A stretch of 13,337 bases of DNA from JAURFX01 sp038125265 (GCA_038125265.1 JAYPDM010000027.1:1-13337), one strand, 5' to 3'. Shown: positions 1 through 7,438, counted from the first letter of the stretch. The notes: generated by a model not told the origin, from the sequence alone. Numbers and translations are program-made.

Positions 1-158
1 GGTTGAAATTGAGGTAAATTCTTTAATGCCTTTCTTAAAGATTTAATCCTATTGATCTCACGGAGGTGCTCATCACTTTCATTAATCTCTTGGATAGTCT
101 TAACATCCACCAGATTATCGTCAAGATACTTTAAATAGTTATCGATACTCTTTGACAT
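1..158 (-). CDS. Partial protein downstream of the ECF sigma factor, possible anti-sigma factor
   Basis: An open frame starts at the ATG complementary to 156-158 and runs off the window edge, so only the first 52 codons are seen. The visible part is polar and helix-prone, without membrane segment or cysteine, starting MSKSIDNYLKYLDD and ending near RKALKNLPQFQ. Its start lies inside the sigma-factor gene (20-bp overlap, different frame) and has no clear Shine-Dalgarno sequence, which suggests translational coupling. ECF sigma genes are often followed by an anti-sigma gene, and an N-terminal 'R.AL..LP'-like stretch occurs in many anti-sigma or regulatory proteins, but nothing visible proves it. 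Role is inferred from position; the existence of the gene is better supported than its function. Confidence 0.55.
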   Translation of the reverse strand, partial: MSKSIDNYLKYLDDNLVDVKTIQEINESDEHLREINRIKSLRKALKNLPQFQ

Positions 159-705
159 TGATGTTTGTGGTTTGATTGGTTTCTAATAATTCTTTAATTT
201 TTTTATGCGTTCTTGCAAGTTGTGACTTAGAAAAACTCTCAGTTTTCTTCATCATTTTTCCGATCTCAGCATGAGTATAGCCCTCGACATCATGAAGCCA
301 AAGCACTGATCTTGAAACGGGGTTTAATGTTGCCAGAGCAATCTCTAGCTCCTCATTATTATGCAATTGATTCTCAAAGGATTGATAAGGTACTTCCTCG
401 ATCTCTTCATCAGATTTCCTCGAAATCCAAGCAGTTCTTAACATCATCAACGATCGATTGGTTGCTATACGTTTAATCCAGGCGCCTAACTGATAGTGTT
501 TACCTTCAAAAGTGGCAAGCTTAGTAAACACATCAATAAATGTTTCCTGCAGAATGTCCTCAGCATACCCTGTATTAAGGAAAATTCTCTTAGCAATTGA
601 GTAAACCATTACCCTATAAGCATCATAGATTTTTTTTTGAGAGGTAGGACACATTTGCTTTGCAGCTTTAATATCCTTATCAGTTATTGTTAATTTTTCT
701 CTCAT
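139..705 (-). CDS. ECF-type RNA polymerase sigma factor (sigma-70 family)
   Basis: The 188-residue protein has the two-domain layout of extracytoplasmic-function sigma factors. Region 2 spans about residues 25-95 and includes the core-binding/-10 motif AEDILQETFIDVF (48-60) and WIKRIATNRSL (76-86). Region 4 spans about 122-175, with LNPVSRSVLWLHDVEGYTHAE (127-147) leading into a helix-turn-helix that would read the -35 element. It would direct core RNA polymerase to a small stress or envelope regulon; the regulon cannot be seen here. The ATG at 703-705 gives the usual family length. Translation start context is poor (AGAG about 5 nt upstream). The following gene overlaps by 20 bp and may be its anti-sigma factor. 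A minus-strand hairpin lies 26 bp upstream (731-760). Confidence 0.88.
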   Translation of the reverse strand: MREKLTITDKDIKAAKQMCPTSQKKIYDAYRVMVYSIAKRIFLNTGYAEDILQETFIDVFTKLATFEGKHYQLGAWIKRIATNRSLMMLRTAWISRKSDEEIEEVPYQSFENQLHNNEELEIALATLNPVSRSVLWLHDVEGYTHAEIGKMMKKTESFSKSQLARTHKKIKELLETNQTTNINVKEYR

Positions 706-730
706 CGCTCTAATAAAGATGCATGAACAT

Positions 731-760
731 AAAAATAAGTTTCAGGGGCGCCCAAAACTT
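731..760 (-). terminator. Terminator-like hairpin with T-run on the minus strand
   Basis: Read on the minus strand, AAGTTT (760-755) pairs with AAACTT (742-737), and an inner GGG/CCC (753-751 with 747-745) closes a 3-nt loop. There is a small asymmetric internal loop (T against TG). The hairpin is followed directly by ATTTTT (736-731), the hallmark of an intrinsic terminator. Nothing on the minus strand lies between it and the cytochrome gene ending at 900 except the antisense of the tRNA. It could therefore end the xerD-dsbC-cytochrome transcript, or act as an attenuator before the sigma gene at 705. The central 8-bp palindrome GGGCGCCC (746-753) could instead be a protein-binding site. Called by eye, with no energy calculation. 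Confidence 0.42.
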
Positions 761-762
761 AA

Positions 763-789
763 TTGTACCTATTTCTAGAATACTATAAT
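763..789 (+). promoter_or_regulatory. Candidate promoter of tRNA-Leu
   Basis: A perfect -10 hexamer TATAAT at 784-789 sits 21 nt before the tRNA, with TTGTAC (763-768) as the best -35 candidate. The 15-bp spacer is shorter than the 17-bp optimum, so the -35 assignment is uncertain. Transcription would start near 796, giving a leader of about 15 nt before the mature 5' end. Confidence 0.5.
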
Positions 790-810
790 CTATATGGCTT
801 GACATGGTCA

Positions 811-897
811 GCCGGGATGGCGGAATTGGTAGACGCGCCGGATTCAAAATCCGGTACTGGCAACAGTGTGTCGGTTCGACTCCGACTCTCGGCACCA
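811..897 (+). tRNA. tRNA-Leu, anticodon CAA
   Basis: The 87-nt gene folds as a class II tRNA. The acceptor stem is GCCGGGA (811-817) with TCTCGGC (887-893), one G-U pair. The D-arm contains GGTAGAC, and the anticodon stem CCGGA/TCCGG encloses loop TTCAAAA, giving anticodon CAA (reads UUG). A long variable arm (about TACTGGCAACAGT) is typical of leucine tRNAs. The T-arm is GTCGG-TTCGACT-CCGAC. A at 894 is the discriminator base and CCA (895-897) is encoded. The 3' end lies only 2 bp from the stop codon of the convergent cytochrome gene, so there is no room for a separate terminator before that gene. Confidence 0.97.
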
Positions 898-899
898 CA

Positions 900-1832
900 T
901 CAAGGATCAAGAGTTGCCAAGTAGGCAACTATATCAACCATGTCCTCTGTGGTGAGATTTGCGACGACCGGCGACATCAAGGCCCCCATAGCGCCACCTC
1001 TAGCACCAGTCTGGAAATCATACAGCTGTCTGATACTGTAAACGGGTGAGCCTCCAGCGATGCCAGGGTAATCTAAAAAACCACCTCGTAAGTCTGCTCC
1101 ATGGCATGCTGCACACGGTAAGGTTTTCCCCCCACCTGTTGTGACTAAATTTCTCCCTCTCTCAATACTTCCAACCGGGGTATAGGCGACAAATCCTGAG
1201 TAAGGATGCCTTGTCGTTGCCAATTCTCTGTCCTCTGGGACCTCAATAATCTTATAACCAAGCTCTTCAGTACCACCGTCAGGATGAACAAACCTCATTC
1301 TTCCATCACCGATATACGTTCTTGGTACTGTATCAGTCTCAATGACATCCATGACCCATTTAATCGGCTCAATAGCTGAAAAATATTCGGCAGCCTCAAG
1401 AATCTCCTCATCGGTGATGTATTCGGCAAATCCATTCATCCAATAACGATCAGTACGCTCTCCTGTTCTGAAGTACTCCATCTGTCTTACAAGATAGCTG
1501 ACAGGGTATCCAGCGAGCTGCGAGGATTCTGGGTGCCCCATACCGGATGCGAGGTGGCAAGCTGCGCATGCTCTTACCTCTCTTCCTTTTCCATGAGCAA
1601 CAATCTCAGGCCAAGGGGCATGATCGTTTGGAAACCAATCAGGTGGGTTCCAGTGATCATCTATTTGATCCTGCGTAAGTTGTAAATCACTTCCCGGCAC
1701 TGATCTTAGCTCATTGGGATCAAAATGATGTGCCTCAGGGATTTCCTCTGTAACTGATTGATAAGCCCACTCAGGACCTTGTGCGTACAGGCTTGACGCA
1801 AGTAGGAAAAGTGACAATGCAAGTAATCTCAT
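900..1832 (-). CDS. Periplasmic diheme c-type cytochrome, cytochrome c4-like
   Basis: The 310-residue protein begins with a Sec signal peptide (about MRLLALSLFLLASSLYA, cleavage near residue 17). It has two covalent heme sites, CAACH at 89-93 and CAACH at 240-244. Each heme domain has the c4/c553-like pattern of a downstream methionine candidate for the distal ligand (M132 in YWMNGF, M286 in LMSPVV) followed by an acidic helix (TDEEILEAAEYF; TTEDMVDIVAYL). It should act as a periplasmic electron carrier; donor and acceptor are unknown. It is longer than ordinary cytochrome c4 (roughly 200 residues) because of a tryptophan-rich N-terminal extension (20-80) and an insert of about 60 residues between the domains (158-220). 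GGAG lies 8 nt before the ATG. It follows dsbC by 57 bp. Confidence 0.9.
   Translation of the reverse strand: MRLLALSLFLLASSLYAQGPEWAYQSVTEEIPEAHHFDPNELRSVPGSDLQLTQDQIDDHWNPPDWFPNDHAPWPEIVAHGKGREVRACAACHLASGMGHPESSQLAGYPVSYLVRQMEYFRTGERTDRYWMNGFAEYITDEEILEAAEYFSAIEPIKWVMDVIETDTVPRTYIGDGRMRFVHPDGGTEELGYKIIEVPEDRELATTRHPYSGFVAYTPVGSIERGRNLVTTGGGKTLPCAACHGADLRGGFLDYPGIAGGSPVYSIRQLYDFQTGARGGAMGALMSPVVANLTTEDMVDIVAYLATLDP
912..930 (+). repeat. Perfect 7-bp inverted repeat just after the tRNA
   Basis: AGTTGCC (912-918) and GGCAACT (924-930) form a perfect stem with a 5-nt loop, 15 nt downstream of the tRNA 3' end and inside the last codons of the cytochrome gene (residues VAYLAT). It could help end tRNA transcription or set 3' processing, but no T-run follows on either strand, so it is not called as an intrinsic terminator. 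Confidence 0.35.
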
Positions 1833-1889
1833 AAATGCTCTCCGATGGATTTATAGTTTCAAAATAACTTCAAATGCAAAAAAATTCAA

Positions 1890-2600
1890 CTAGGACGGAT
1901 CCAACTCCGATAGCCTTTGAATGAGCATCTCAGGGCTTAAATAACCGCCAAGCTGAATACCGTTTTCATCAAAAATCGCAGGCGTTCCTCTGATGCCCAC
2001 TCTCTGGCCTAAATTAAAGTGATCGCTGACAGGCGAACCAAAGCAAGATTGCGCATTGATGGAGCCAGTTGCCTTTGCCTGCGTTATCGCCTCTTGTCGA
2101 TTCTGTGAACACCATACACTCTCGGCCTTAGACCAAGATTCGGTGTTGGGTCCCGTACGTGGATAAAATAAGTATTCTACCTCCACTCCTAAATCAAGCA
2201 CCTGATCGATATCTCTATGGAATTGTCTGCAATAACCACAGTCCACATCGGTAAAGACAAAGATTTTATAATTCTTTGTCTCGGGAGAAAAAACAATCGT
2301 CTTTTCATGATCAACTGAGTTGATCATATTAATTCGAATCTCCGCGCGCCTGAGGTCAGATAAATTTTCTCTTGAATCAATTGAATACAGATCGCCTTGA
2401 AGAATATACTTTCCGTCCATACTGACATAGGCAATAGAGGTATCTAGAGCAACTTCATAGAAACCATCAATTGGAGACTCAAAAACATCACTTGGAAGGA
2501 TTGCTGGGAAAAGGGCTGCTATTTCTTCTGGTGAAAGCACATCCTGAGCCCAGCTCAAAGATGGGAAAATTAAAGCGAAAACAAAACCGATTATTTTCAT
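1890..2600 (-). CDS. dsbC: Periplasmic thiol:disulfide isomerase DsbC
   Basis: The 236-residue protein has a signal peptide (MKIIGFVFALIFPSLSWA, cleavage near residue 18), a DsbC/DsbG-type N-terminal dimerisation region (about 20-85) and a thioredoxin-fold catalytic domain. The active site is CGYC at 121-124 within FTDVDCGYC, the DsbC type, and the cis-proline is P207 in GTPA. C164 and C186 match the second, structural cysteine pair of DsbC. It would reshuffle wrong disulfides in the periplasm using electrons from DsbD, which is not in this window. Length matches E. coli DsbC (236 with signal). It lies 33 bp after xerD, the same order as in E. coli, and precedes a diheme cytochrome whose CXXCH cysteines could benefit from isomerase activity (inference). 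Confidence 0.93.
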   Translation of the reverse strand: MKIIGFVFALIFPSLSWAQDVLSPEEIAALFPAILPSDVFESPIDGFYEVALDTSIAYVSMDGKYILQGDLYSIDSRENLSDLRRAEIRINMINSVDHEKTIVFSPETKNYKIFVFTDVDCGYCRQFHRDIDQVLDLGVEVEYLFYPRTGPNTESWSKAESVWCSQNRQEAITQAKATGSINAQSCFGSPVSDHFNLGQRVGIRGTPAIFDENGIQLGGYLSPEMLIQRLSELDPS

Positions 2601-2610
2601 AAAATTATTA

Positions 2611-2627
2611 TAACTCTAATAGAGTTA
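2611..2627. repeat. 17-bp near-perfect palindrome between xerD and dsbC
   Basis: TAACTCTA (2611-2618) and TAGAGTTA (2620-2627) are exact inverted copies separated by one base, filling about half of the 33-bp gap between xerD and dsbC. As RNA it can form a 6-bp stem with a 5-nt loop. The symmetry suits a dimeric repressor site or an intergenic mRNA hairpin; no T-run follows, so it is not a convincing terminator. In AT-rich DNA a chance origin is possible. Confidence 0.4.
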
Positions 2628-2633
2628 ATTTAT

Positions 2634-3527
2634 TCATCCTCTTGGGTGATGCTTGCTATGTGCCGCCTTCATGCGTTCTCTGGCAACATGAGTATAAATT
2701 TGCGTCGTTGCGACATCGCTATGTCCTAATAGCATTTGTACGACCCTTAGATCCGCACCATGATTGATCAAGTGCGTGGCAAAAGCATGTCTCACGGTAT
2801 GTGGTGAGATGGGTTTAGTGATACCCACTTGTCTCGCATAGCGCTTTATCAGCTGCCAGAAGCCCTGTCTGGACATGTGCACTGCTTTCTGGCTTGGAAA
2901 TAAATAATCAGATAATTTTTCTTTGACCAAGATGGGGCGATGATGCAGAACATAATCTTCAAGCACATCCAAAGCTATTTCGCCAATAGGGACAATCCTC
3001 TCTTTATTGCCTTTTCCCATCAATCTAATCAGGCCTTGCTCGAAATTGACCTGATTTAATTTGAGTGAGACAAGCTCCGAAGTTCTGATGCCTGTTGCAT
3101 ACATTAGTTCAAGCATCGCTTTATCTCGCATGCCAATAAGTTTTTTTCTGTCAGGTGCTGCCAATAATTTTATGACCTCATCCTCAGTCAGGGTCTTTGG
3201 CAAAGACTTTCCAATTTTTGGTAATTTGATTTGGGATGTTGGGTTAATCTCAATGAGATTATGCTGCATCAAATATGCATAAAATTTTCTTAGAGTGCTA
3301 AGTTTTCTGGCTTGGGTTCTAGCTGTTATACCATTAAGCACACATTGACTGATGTATTCCTTTATGAGACTTTCATTAACATCTTGGATATTTTTTTTAT
3401 TTGTCTTTATATAGGATTCAAAATGCCTCAGATCATTGCTGTATGATTTGATGGTATTGTCAGCCAAGCCCAGTTCAGACCAGACATAATCAATAAATTG
3501 CTCAATTAATGTTATATTTTTATTCAA
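2634..3527 (-). CDS. xerD: Site-specific tyrosine recombinase XerD
   Basis: At 297 residues this is the same size as E. coli XerD (298). XerC/XerD resolves chromosome dimers at dif during division. The N-terminal SAM-like DNA-binding domain (about 1-105) precedes the catalytic domain. All catalytic residues are present: R in ATGIRTSEL (about 147), K in GKGNKERIVP (about 171), H243 and R246 in SPHTVRHAFATHL, H269 in LLGHSD and nucleophile Y278 in IYTHV. The ending HHPRG is typical of XerD rather than XerC. The start is a TTG at 3525-3527; it aligns with the E. coli N-terminus (both have M......IEQF), so a rarer start codon is accepted. First gene of the xerD-dsbC-cytochrome group and divergent from plsC with 26 bp between. 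Confidence 0.95.
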   Translation of the reverse strand: MNKNITLIEQFIDYVWSELGLADNTIKSYSNDLRHFESYIKTNKKNIQDVNESLIKEYISQCVLNGITARTQARKLSTLRKFYAYLMQHNLIEINPTSQIKLPKIGKSLPKTLTEDEVIKLLAAPDRKKLIGMRDKAMLELMYATGIRTSELVSLKLNQVNFEQGLIRLMGKGNKERIVPIGEIALDVLEDYVLHHRPILVKEKLSDYLFPSQKAVHMSRQGFWQLIKRYARQVGITKPISPHTVRHAFATHLINHGADLRVVQMLLGHSDVATTQIYTHVARERMKAAHSKHHPRG

Positions 3528-3553
3528 GTTAGGTAACCTTTTATTAAATATAA

Positions 3554-4294
3554 ATGCCTATTAAGCTTACTACCAATATGATAACGCGATTTATAGTTAA
3601 CCTAATTTATTGTTGTTGGTCTTACTTAGCATTTATCATTGTCATCATTCCAGGATATTTGCTCGTAACGCTTTCCCCAAAGCTTTCATACAGACAGGCA
3701 TTTTGTAAAATGACTGCTCAAGCATTACTCCTACTTATGGGCCAAAAGATAACCAATGCCTCGGATAATTTAATTCCTAGAAATGCTCTAATTCTCATCA
3801 ATCATACAAGTTATATTGATGCAGTTATTATGCGAGCTTCACTGCCTAAGGACACCTCTTTCTTGATAAAAGATGAGGTCAATAGAGTGCCATTGGTTGG
3901 GTTATTTCTTAGGAGAATTGATTCTATTTTTGTTAAAAGAAAATCTAGGAGCTCGAGAGCAGATTCACTGCTAGCCATAAGAACTAAGCTAAAAACTGGA
4001 GGAAGGGTTGCACTTTTTCCTGAAGGGACTTTTTCAAAAAACCCTGGAATCAAAAAGTTTCATCTAGGTAGCATTTCTCTTGCCCATGAGGAGAAGGTTC
4101 CCATCGTATCAATGGCCATCAGTGGTGCGAGAAAAATGCTGACTTCAGGTTCCTGGTTTTTAAAATACTCACGACTATCTTTAACGTTTGACCAGTTAAT
4201 CCGACCTGAAGAATTTGAAGAGCCTCTAGTCATGGCTGAAAAGATAAGAAATAATTTCTCTAAGATTACTGGTGAAGAGCTTTTGAATGGATAG
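3554..4294 (+). CDS. plsC: 1-acyl-sn-glycerol-3-phosphate acyltransferase family protein (PlsC-like)
   Basis: The 246-residue protein has a hydrophobic N-terminal segment (about residues 10-40) followed by the acyltransferase fold. Block I is NHTSYID, the HX4D catalytic motif (H87-D92), and block III is FPEGTF. It should transfer an acyl chain to lysophosphatidic acid, or a related lyso-lipid, at the inner membrane. The HX4D family is broad, so the exact acceptor is not certain. The first ATG (3554) is used; a later in-frame ATG at residue 9 is possible, and neither has a good Shine-Dalgarno sequence. The stop overlaps the acetoacetyl-CoA synthetase start by 8 bp (ATGGATAG), implying one operon. 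Confidence 0.82.
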   Translation: MPIKLTTNMITRFIVNLIYCCWSYLAFIIVIIPGYLLVTLSPKLSYRQAFCKMTAQALLLLMGQKITNASDNLIPRNALILINHTSYIDAVIMRASLPKDTSFLIKDEVNRVPLVGLFLRRIDSIFVKRKSRSSRADSLLAIRTKLKTGGRVALFPEGTFSKNPGIKKFHLGSISLAHEEKVPIVSMAISGARKMLTSGSWFLKYSRLSLTFDQLIRPEEFEEPLVMAEKIRNNFSKITGEELLNG

Positions 4295-5991
4295 AGTGCC
4301 CTTATGGAAGCCTAGCAATAAAAGCTTCACTGAGTCTCACCTTGCAAAATTTATGCAGACTCAAAACTTTGACACTGACACTGATACGTATGAGCTTTTT
4401 TGGAAATGGTCTGTAAATCATCCTGAAAAATTTTGGCATGCCTTCGCTGAGTATTCAAAGATAGATTTTAAAAAAGAGTCCTCGAGAATCTTCGTGGAAA
4501 ATGATCATTTCATTAACTCTGAGTGGTTTCCAGATCATCAGTTAAGTTTTTCTGAGAATTTACTTCTCAACCAATCAAACCCAGTAGCAATTATTTACGC
4601 TGATGAGAGTGGCGCAAGGAAAACCATTGATAGAACTGAATTGATTCAAAAAGTAAAAAGTACTGCAGGTTTTCTTAGATCAATCGGTCTGAGATCGGGG
4701 GATCGCGTAGCGGGATATCTTTCAAATACACCTGAGACTGTCATTGCAATGCTAGCAAGCAACATGATTGGATGCATTTGGACTGCCTGCTCACCAGATT
4801 TTGGGGCAACTGCTTTTATCGAGAGAGTCGGTCAAGTCACGCCAAAAGTTCTTTTTGCGCATCCTCAATATTCATTTAAGGGAGAGAAATTTAATAGGGT
4901 TAGAGAAATTGAATCAATTCTCAATGACATTGATTCATTGGAGCATCTTATTTTAATTGGTGATCACAAAGTAAACTCTAAAAATCAAGTAGTGACGACT
5001 CGCATGCAAGATTTGTACTCACACAATGAGGAGGATGAATTTCTATCGCTTCCTTTTAATCATCCTCTCTATATTTTGTATTCATCCGGCACTACCGGAA
5101 GGCCAAAAGCTATAGTTCATGGTCAGGGTGGAACGCTCATTCAGCACAAAAAAGAACACTTACTGCATTGTAATATTCAAGATTTTGATAGAGTTTTCTA
5201 TTACTCCACATGTAGCTGGATGATGTGGCATTGGCTAGTATCAAGCCTAGCATCCAATGCAACAATAATCTTATGGGAGGGATCTCCATTCTATCCGGAT
5301 GATTCAAGGCTATGGAAACTTGCTGATGACGAGGCTATTAATGTATTTGGTACCAGTGCAGCCTATATTAACCACTGCAAAAATACTCAAGTCAATCCGA
5401 TCAAAGACTTCAATCTCGATCAGATGAGAGTAATCTTATCGACCGGATCGCCATTAAGCGAAGATAACTTTAAATATGTATATGAACATGTTAAGGAAGA
5501 TGTTCAATTATCTTCTATAGCAGGGGGTACCGATCTAATATCATGTTTTGTACTCGGTAACCCCTTAAAGCCAGTTTATGCAGGTGAAATCCAGTCTATT
5601 GGGCTTGGGATGGATGTTGATGTTTTTGATGAAGCTGGCAATTCAATTATAAAAAGCAAAGGGGAGTTAGTCTGCAAGCAATCTTTTCCATCAAAACCTA
5701 TTTATTTTTGGAATGATGCCGAGGGTGAGAAATATAAAAAAGCCTATTTTGAAACATATCCAGATATATGGAGGCATGGAGATTTTGCTGAAAGGACAAT
5801 TGATGGATCCATTATTCTTTACGGTCGTTCAGATGCCGTTCTCAATAGGGCTGGTATTCGTATCGGAACGAATGAGATATATCAGGTAACCAATGCCATT
5901 TTAGGAATTAAAGAAAGTTTAGCAGTCATGCTAAGCAATCATGACAAAGATCAAATTCTTCTTTTTATTGTTCTTAATGAAGGCATTCAAA
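4287..5991 (+). CDS. Acetoacetyl-CoA synthetase (AMP-forming), C-terminus lost in gap
   Basis: 568 residues are visible before the N run. The start PLWKPS, the N-terminal ACS-type region (30-92) and the overall pattern match acetoacetate-CoA ligase rather than acetyl-CoA synthetase. The phosphate loop is YSSGTTGRPKAIVHG (265-279), followed by WMMWHWLVSSL (311-321), GGTDLIS (413-419), and the adenylate-binding HGDF (498-501) with YGRSDAVLNRAGIRIG (512-527). The enzyme would activate acetoacetate with ATP and CoA in the cytosol, feeding ketone-body or leucine carbon to acetyl-CoA, or supplying lipid synthesis. The C-terminal lid with the catalytic lysine is missing only because of the assembly gap; a full enzyme is about 650 residues. 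Residues read beyond 6091 in this frame belong to zapE. Coupled to plsC by overlap. Confidence 0.88.
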
Positions 5992-6091
5992 NNNNNNNNN
6001 NNNNNNNNNNNNNNNNNNNNNNNNNNNNNNNNNNNNNNNNNNNNNNNNNNNNNNNNNNNNNNNNNNNNNNNNNNNNNNNNNNNNNNNNNNN
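5992..6091. other. Assembly gap 1 (100 N)
   Basis: Exactly 100 N, a standard placeholder for a scaffold gap of unknown length. It hides roughly 80-95 residues of the acetoacetyl-CoA synthetase and the first few residues of zapE, so the real gap should be nearer 300 bp or more if the two contigs are truly neighbours. Confidence 0.97.
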
Positions 6092-7158
6092 AATACCAGA
6101 ACTTAATAAAAAATGGTGAGATCGTCGCTGATACCTATCAAGAAAAAGCGGCAAAGCAATTACAACGCCTGGAAATTGAGCTTCTCAACTTTGACAAATT
6201 TAAAAACTCACTCTTCACTAAAATCCTACGTAAAAAACAAAATAAGCCACCTGGCTTGTACCTCTATGGCCCTGTTGGGAGAGGCAAAACCTTCCTGATG
6301 GATCTCTTTTTTGATAATACCAATATCAAAGCAAAAGAAAGAATGCACTTCTATCGATTTATGAAGCTAATTCACGAAAATTTAAATAAACAAAAAGATC
6401 GAGAGGATCCGATTAATCTCGTCGCTAAAGACTTATCTTCACAAATTGATCTTTTATGCCTCGACGAACTTATCGTTGAGGATATTGGTGACGCAATGAT
6501 TCTAGGTTCGTTATTTAGATCGCTGACACTCAATGGAACAGTCATTGTCACGACCTCTAACTCTCATCCAAGTGATCTTTATAAAAATGGCTTGCAGAGA
6601 GATAGATTCTTACCTGCCATTAAATTTATCCAAGAGCATATGAAGGTTTTAAATTTAATCGGCGATGAGGATTATAGACTTTCTGCAATTCAAGACTCTA
6701 AGACATTTTTATTGCTCTCTCCAAAAGAGGACCATGACTTTACAAGTCATTTTAGTAAGTTAACAAAAAATAAAATTATTTTTGGTTCATCCATCGCTGT
6801 TTTAGGAAGAGAGATAAATTATCGGATGCGCTCACAAGGATATATATGGTTTAATTTTGATGAAATATGTTCTGGACCAAGAAGTCAAAACGACTATATC
6901 GAAATATCTAGCCGATTTCATACGGTATTCATAAGTGGAATGCATCAATTAAATAAAGTATATGAAAATGAAGCAAGAAGATTTATGTCTCTCATTGACG
7001 AATTCTATGATAGGCATGTCAATTTATTTATTATGAGCGAAGTGCCTCTTGATCAAATATATAATGGGACTAAATTGATTAACGTTTTTCAAAGAACAGT
7101 GAGCCGAATCGAGGAAATGCAAAGTTCTGAGTACCTATCTTTACCTCACTTGGCCTAA
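6092..7158 (+). CDS. zapE: Cell division ATPase ZapE (AFG1 family), N-terminus lost in gap
   Basis: 354 residues are visible, with codons in frame from 6094. The AFG1/ZapE P-loop is GPVGRGKT at visible residues 59-66, followed by the family motif MDLFFD and FMKLIHENL; Walker B is LLCLDELIVEDIGDAMIL, and TSN forms sensor 1. C-terminal landmarks are RFLPAI, YRL, and FDEICSGPRSQNDYIEISSRFHTVF (split here as FDEICSGP and SSRFHTVF). ZapE is a cytosolic ATPase that associates with FtsZ and modulates Z-ring stability under low oxygen or heat in E. coli. E. coli ZapE has about 375 residues, so only about 10-25 N-terminal residues seem lost. It ends 13 bp before gpmA. Confidence 0.92.
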
Positions 7159-7160
7159 TC

Positions 7161-7174
7161 ATGGAGTAGATATG
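7161..7174 (+). promoter_or_regulatory. Ribosome binding site deciding the gpmA start
   Basis: GGAG at 7163-7166 lies 5 nt before the ATG at 7172 and just after the zapE stop (7156-7158). It is one of the few clear Shine-Dalgarno sequences in the window and fixes the gpmA start, whose N-terminus MKLVMVRHG also agrees with the family. Confidence 0.7.
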
Positions 7175-7338
7175 AAATTAGTAATGGTTAGACATGGGCA
7201 GAGTCTATGGAATAAAGAAAATTTATTTACCGGTTGGGCAGACGTCGATTTAACTGAACAAGGAAAAGTTGAGGCCATTGAGGCAGGAAAATTATTAGCT
7301 GACTATAACTTTGATCGAATTTTTTGCTCTGAACTAAC
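7172..7338 (+). CDS. gpmA: 2,3-bisphosphoglycerate-dependent phosphoglycerate mutase, N-terminal part only
   Basis: 55 residues are visible before gap 2. They carry the phosphohistidine motif VRHGQS (R7-H8-G9, with H8 the catalytic residue) and the GpmA signature ENLFTGWADVDLTEQG, which distinguishes it from other histidine-phosphatase-family members. It converts 3- to 2-phosphoglycerate in glycolysis and gluconeogenesis in the cytosol. A full GpmA has about 230-250 residues, so most of the gene is in the gap. Reading through the N run joins it in frame with the next gene; that joined protein is an artefact. Confidence 0.85.
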
Positions 7339-7438
7339 NNNNNNNNNNNNNNNNNNNNNNNNNNNNNNNNNNNNNNNNNNNNNNNNNNNNNNNNNNNNNN
7401 NNNNNNNNNNNNNNNNNNNNNNNNNNNNNNNNNNNNNN
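7339..7438. other. Assembly gap 2 (100 N)
   Basis: Exactly 100 N, again a placeholder. It must hide about 180 residues of gpmA and about 100 residues of the following hexapeptide-repeat gene, so at least roughly 800-900 bp if the contigs are adjacent, and possibly further genes. Confidence 0.97.

Noticed and set aside
710..1049. Open frames on both strands across the tRNA (710-928 minus, 804-1049 plus)
   Set aside because: They translate the tRNA-Leu and its antisense and the end of the cytochrome gene in wrong frames; no family resemblance.
2634..3527. Phage or integron integrase
   Set aside because: Length, HHPRG ending, full alignment to XerD and the xerD-dsbC order show a housekeeping recombinase; no attachment site or mobile genes nearby.
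4371..4386. Short tandem repeat gacact in the synthetase gene
   Set aside because: Only about two and a half units encoding DTDTDT; ordinary coding sequence.
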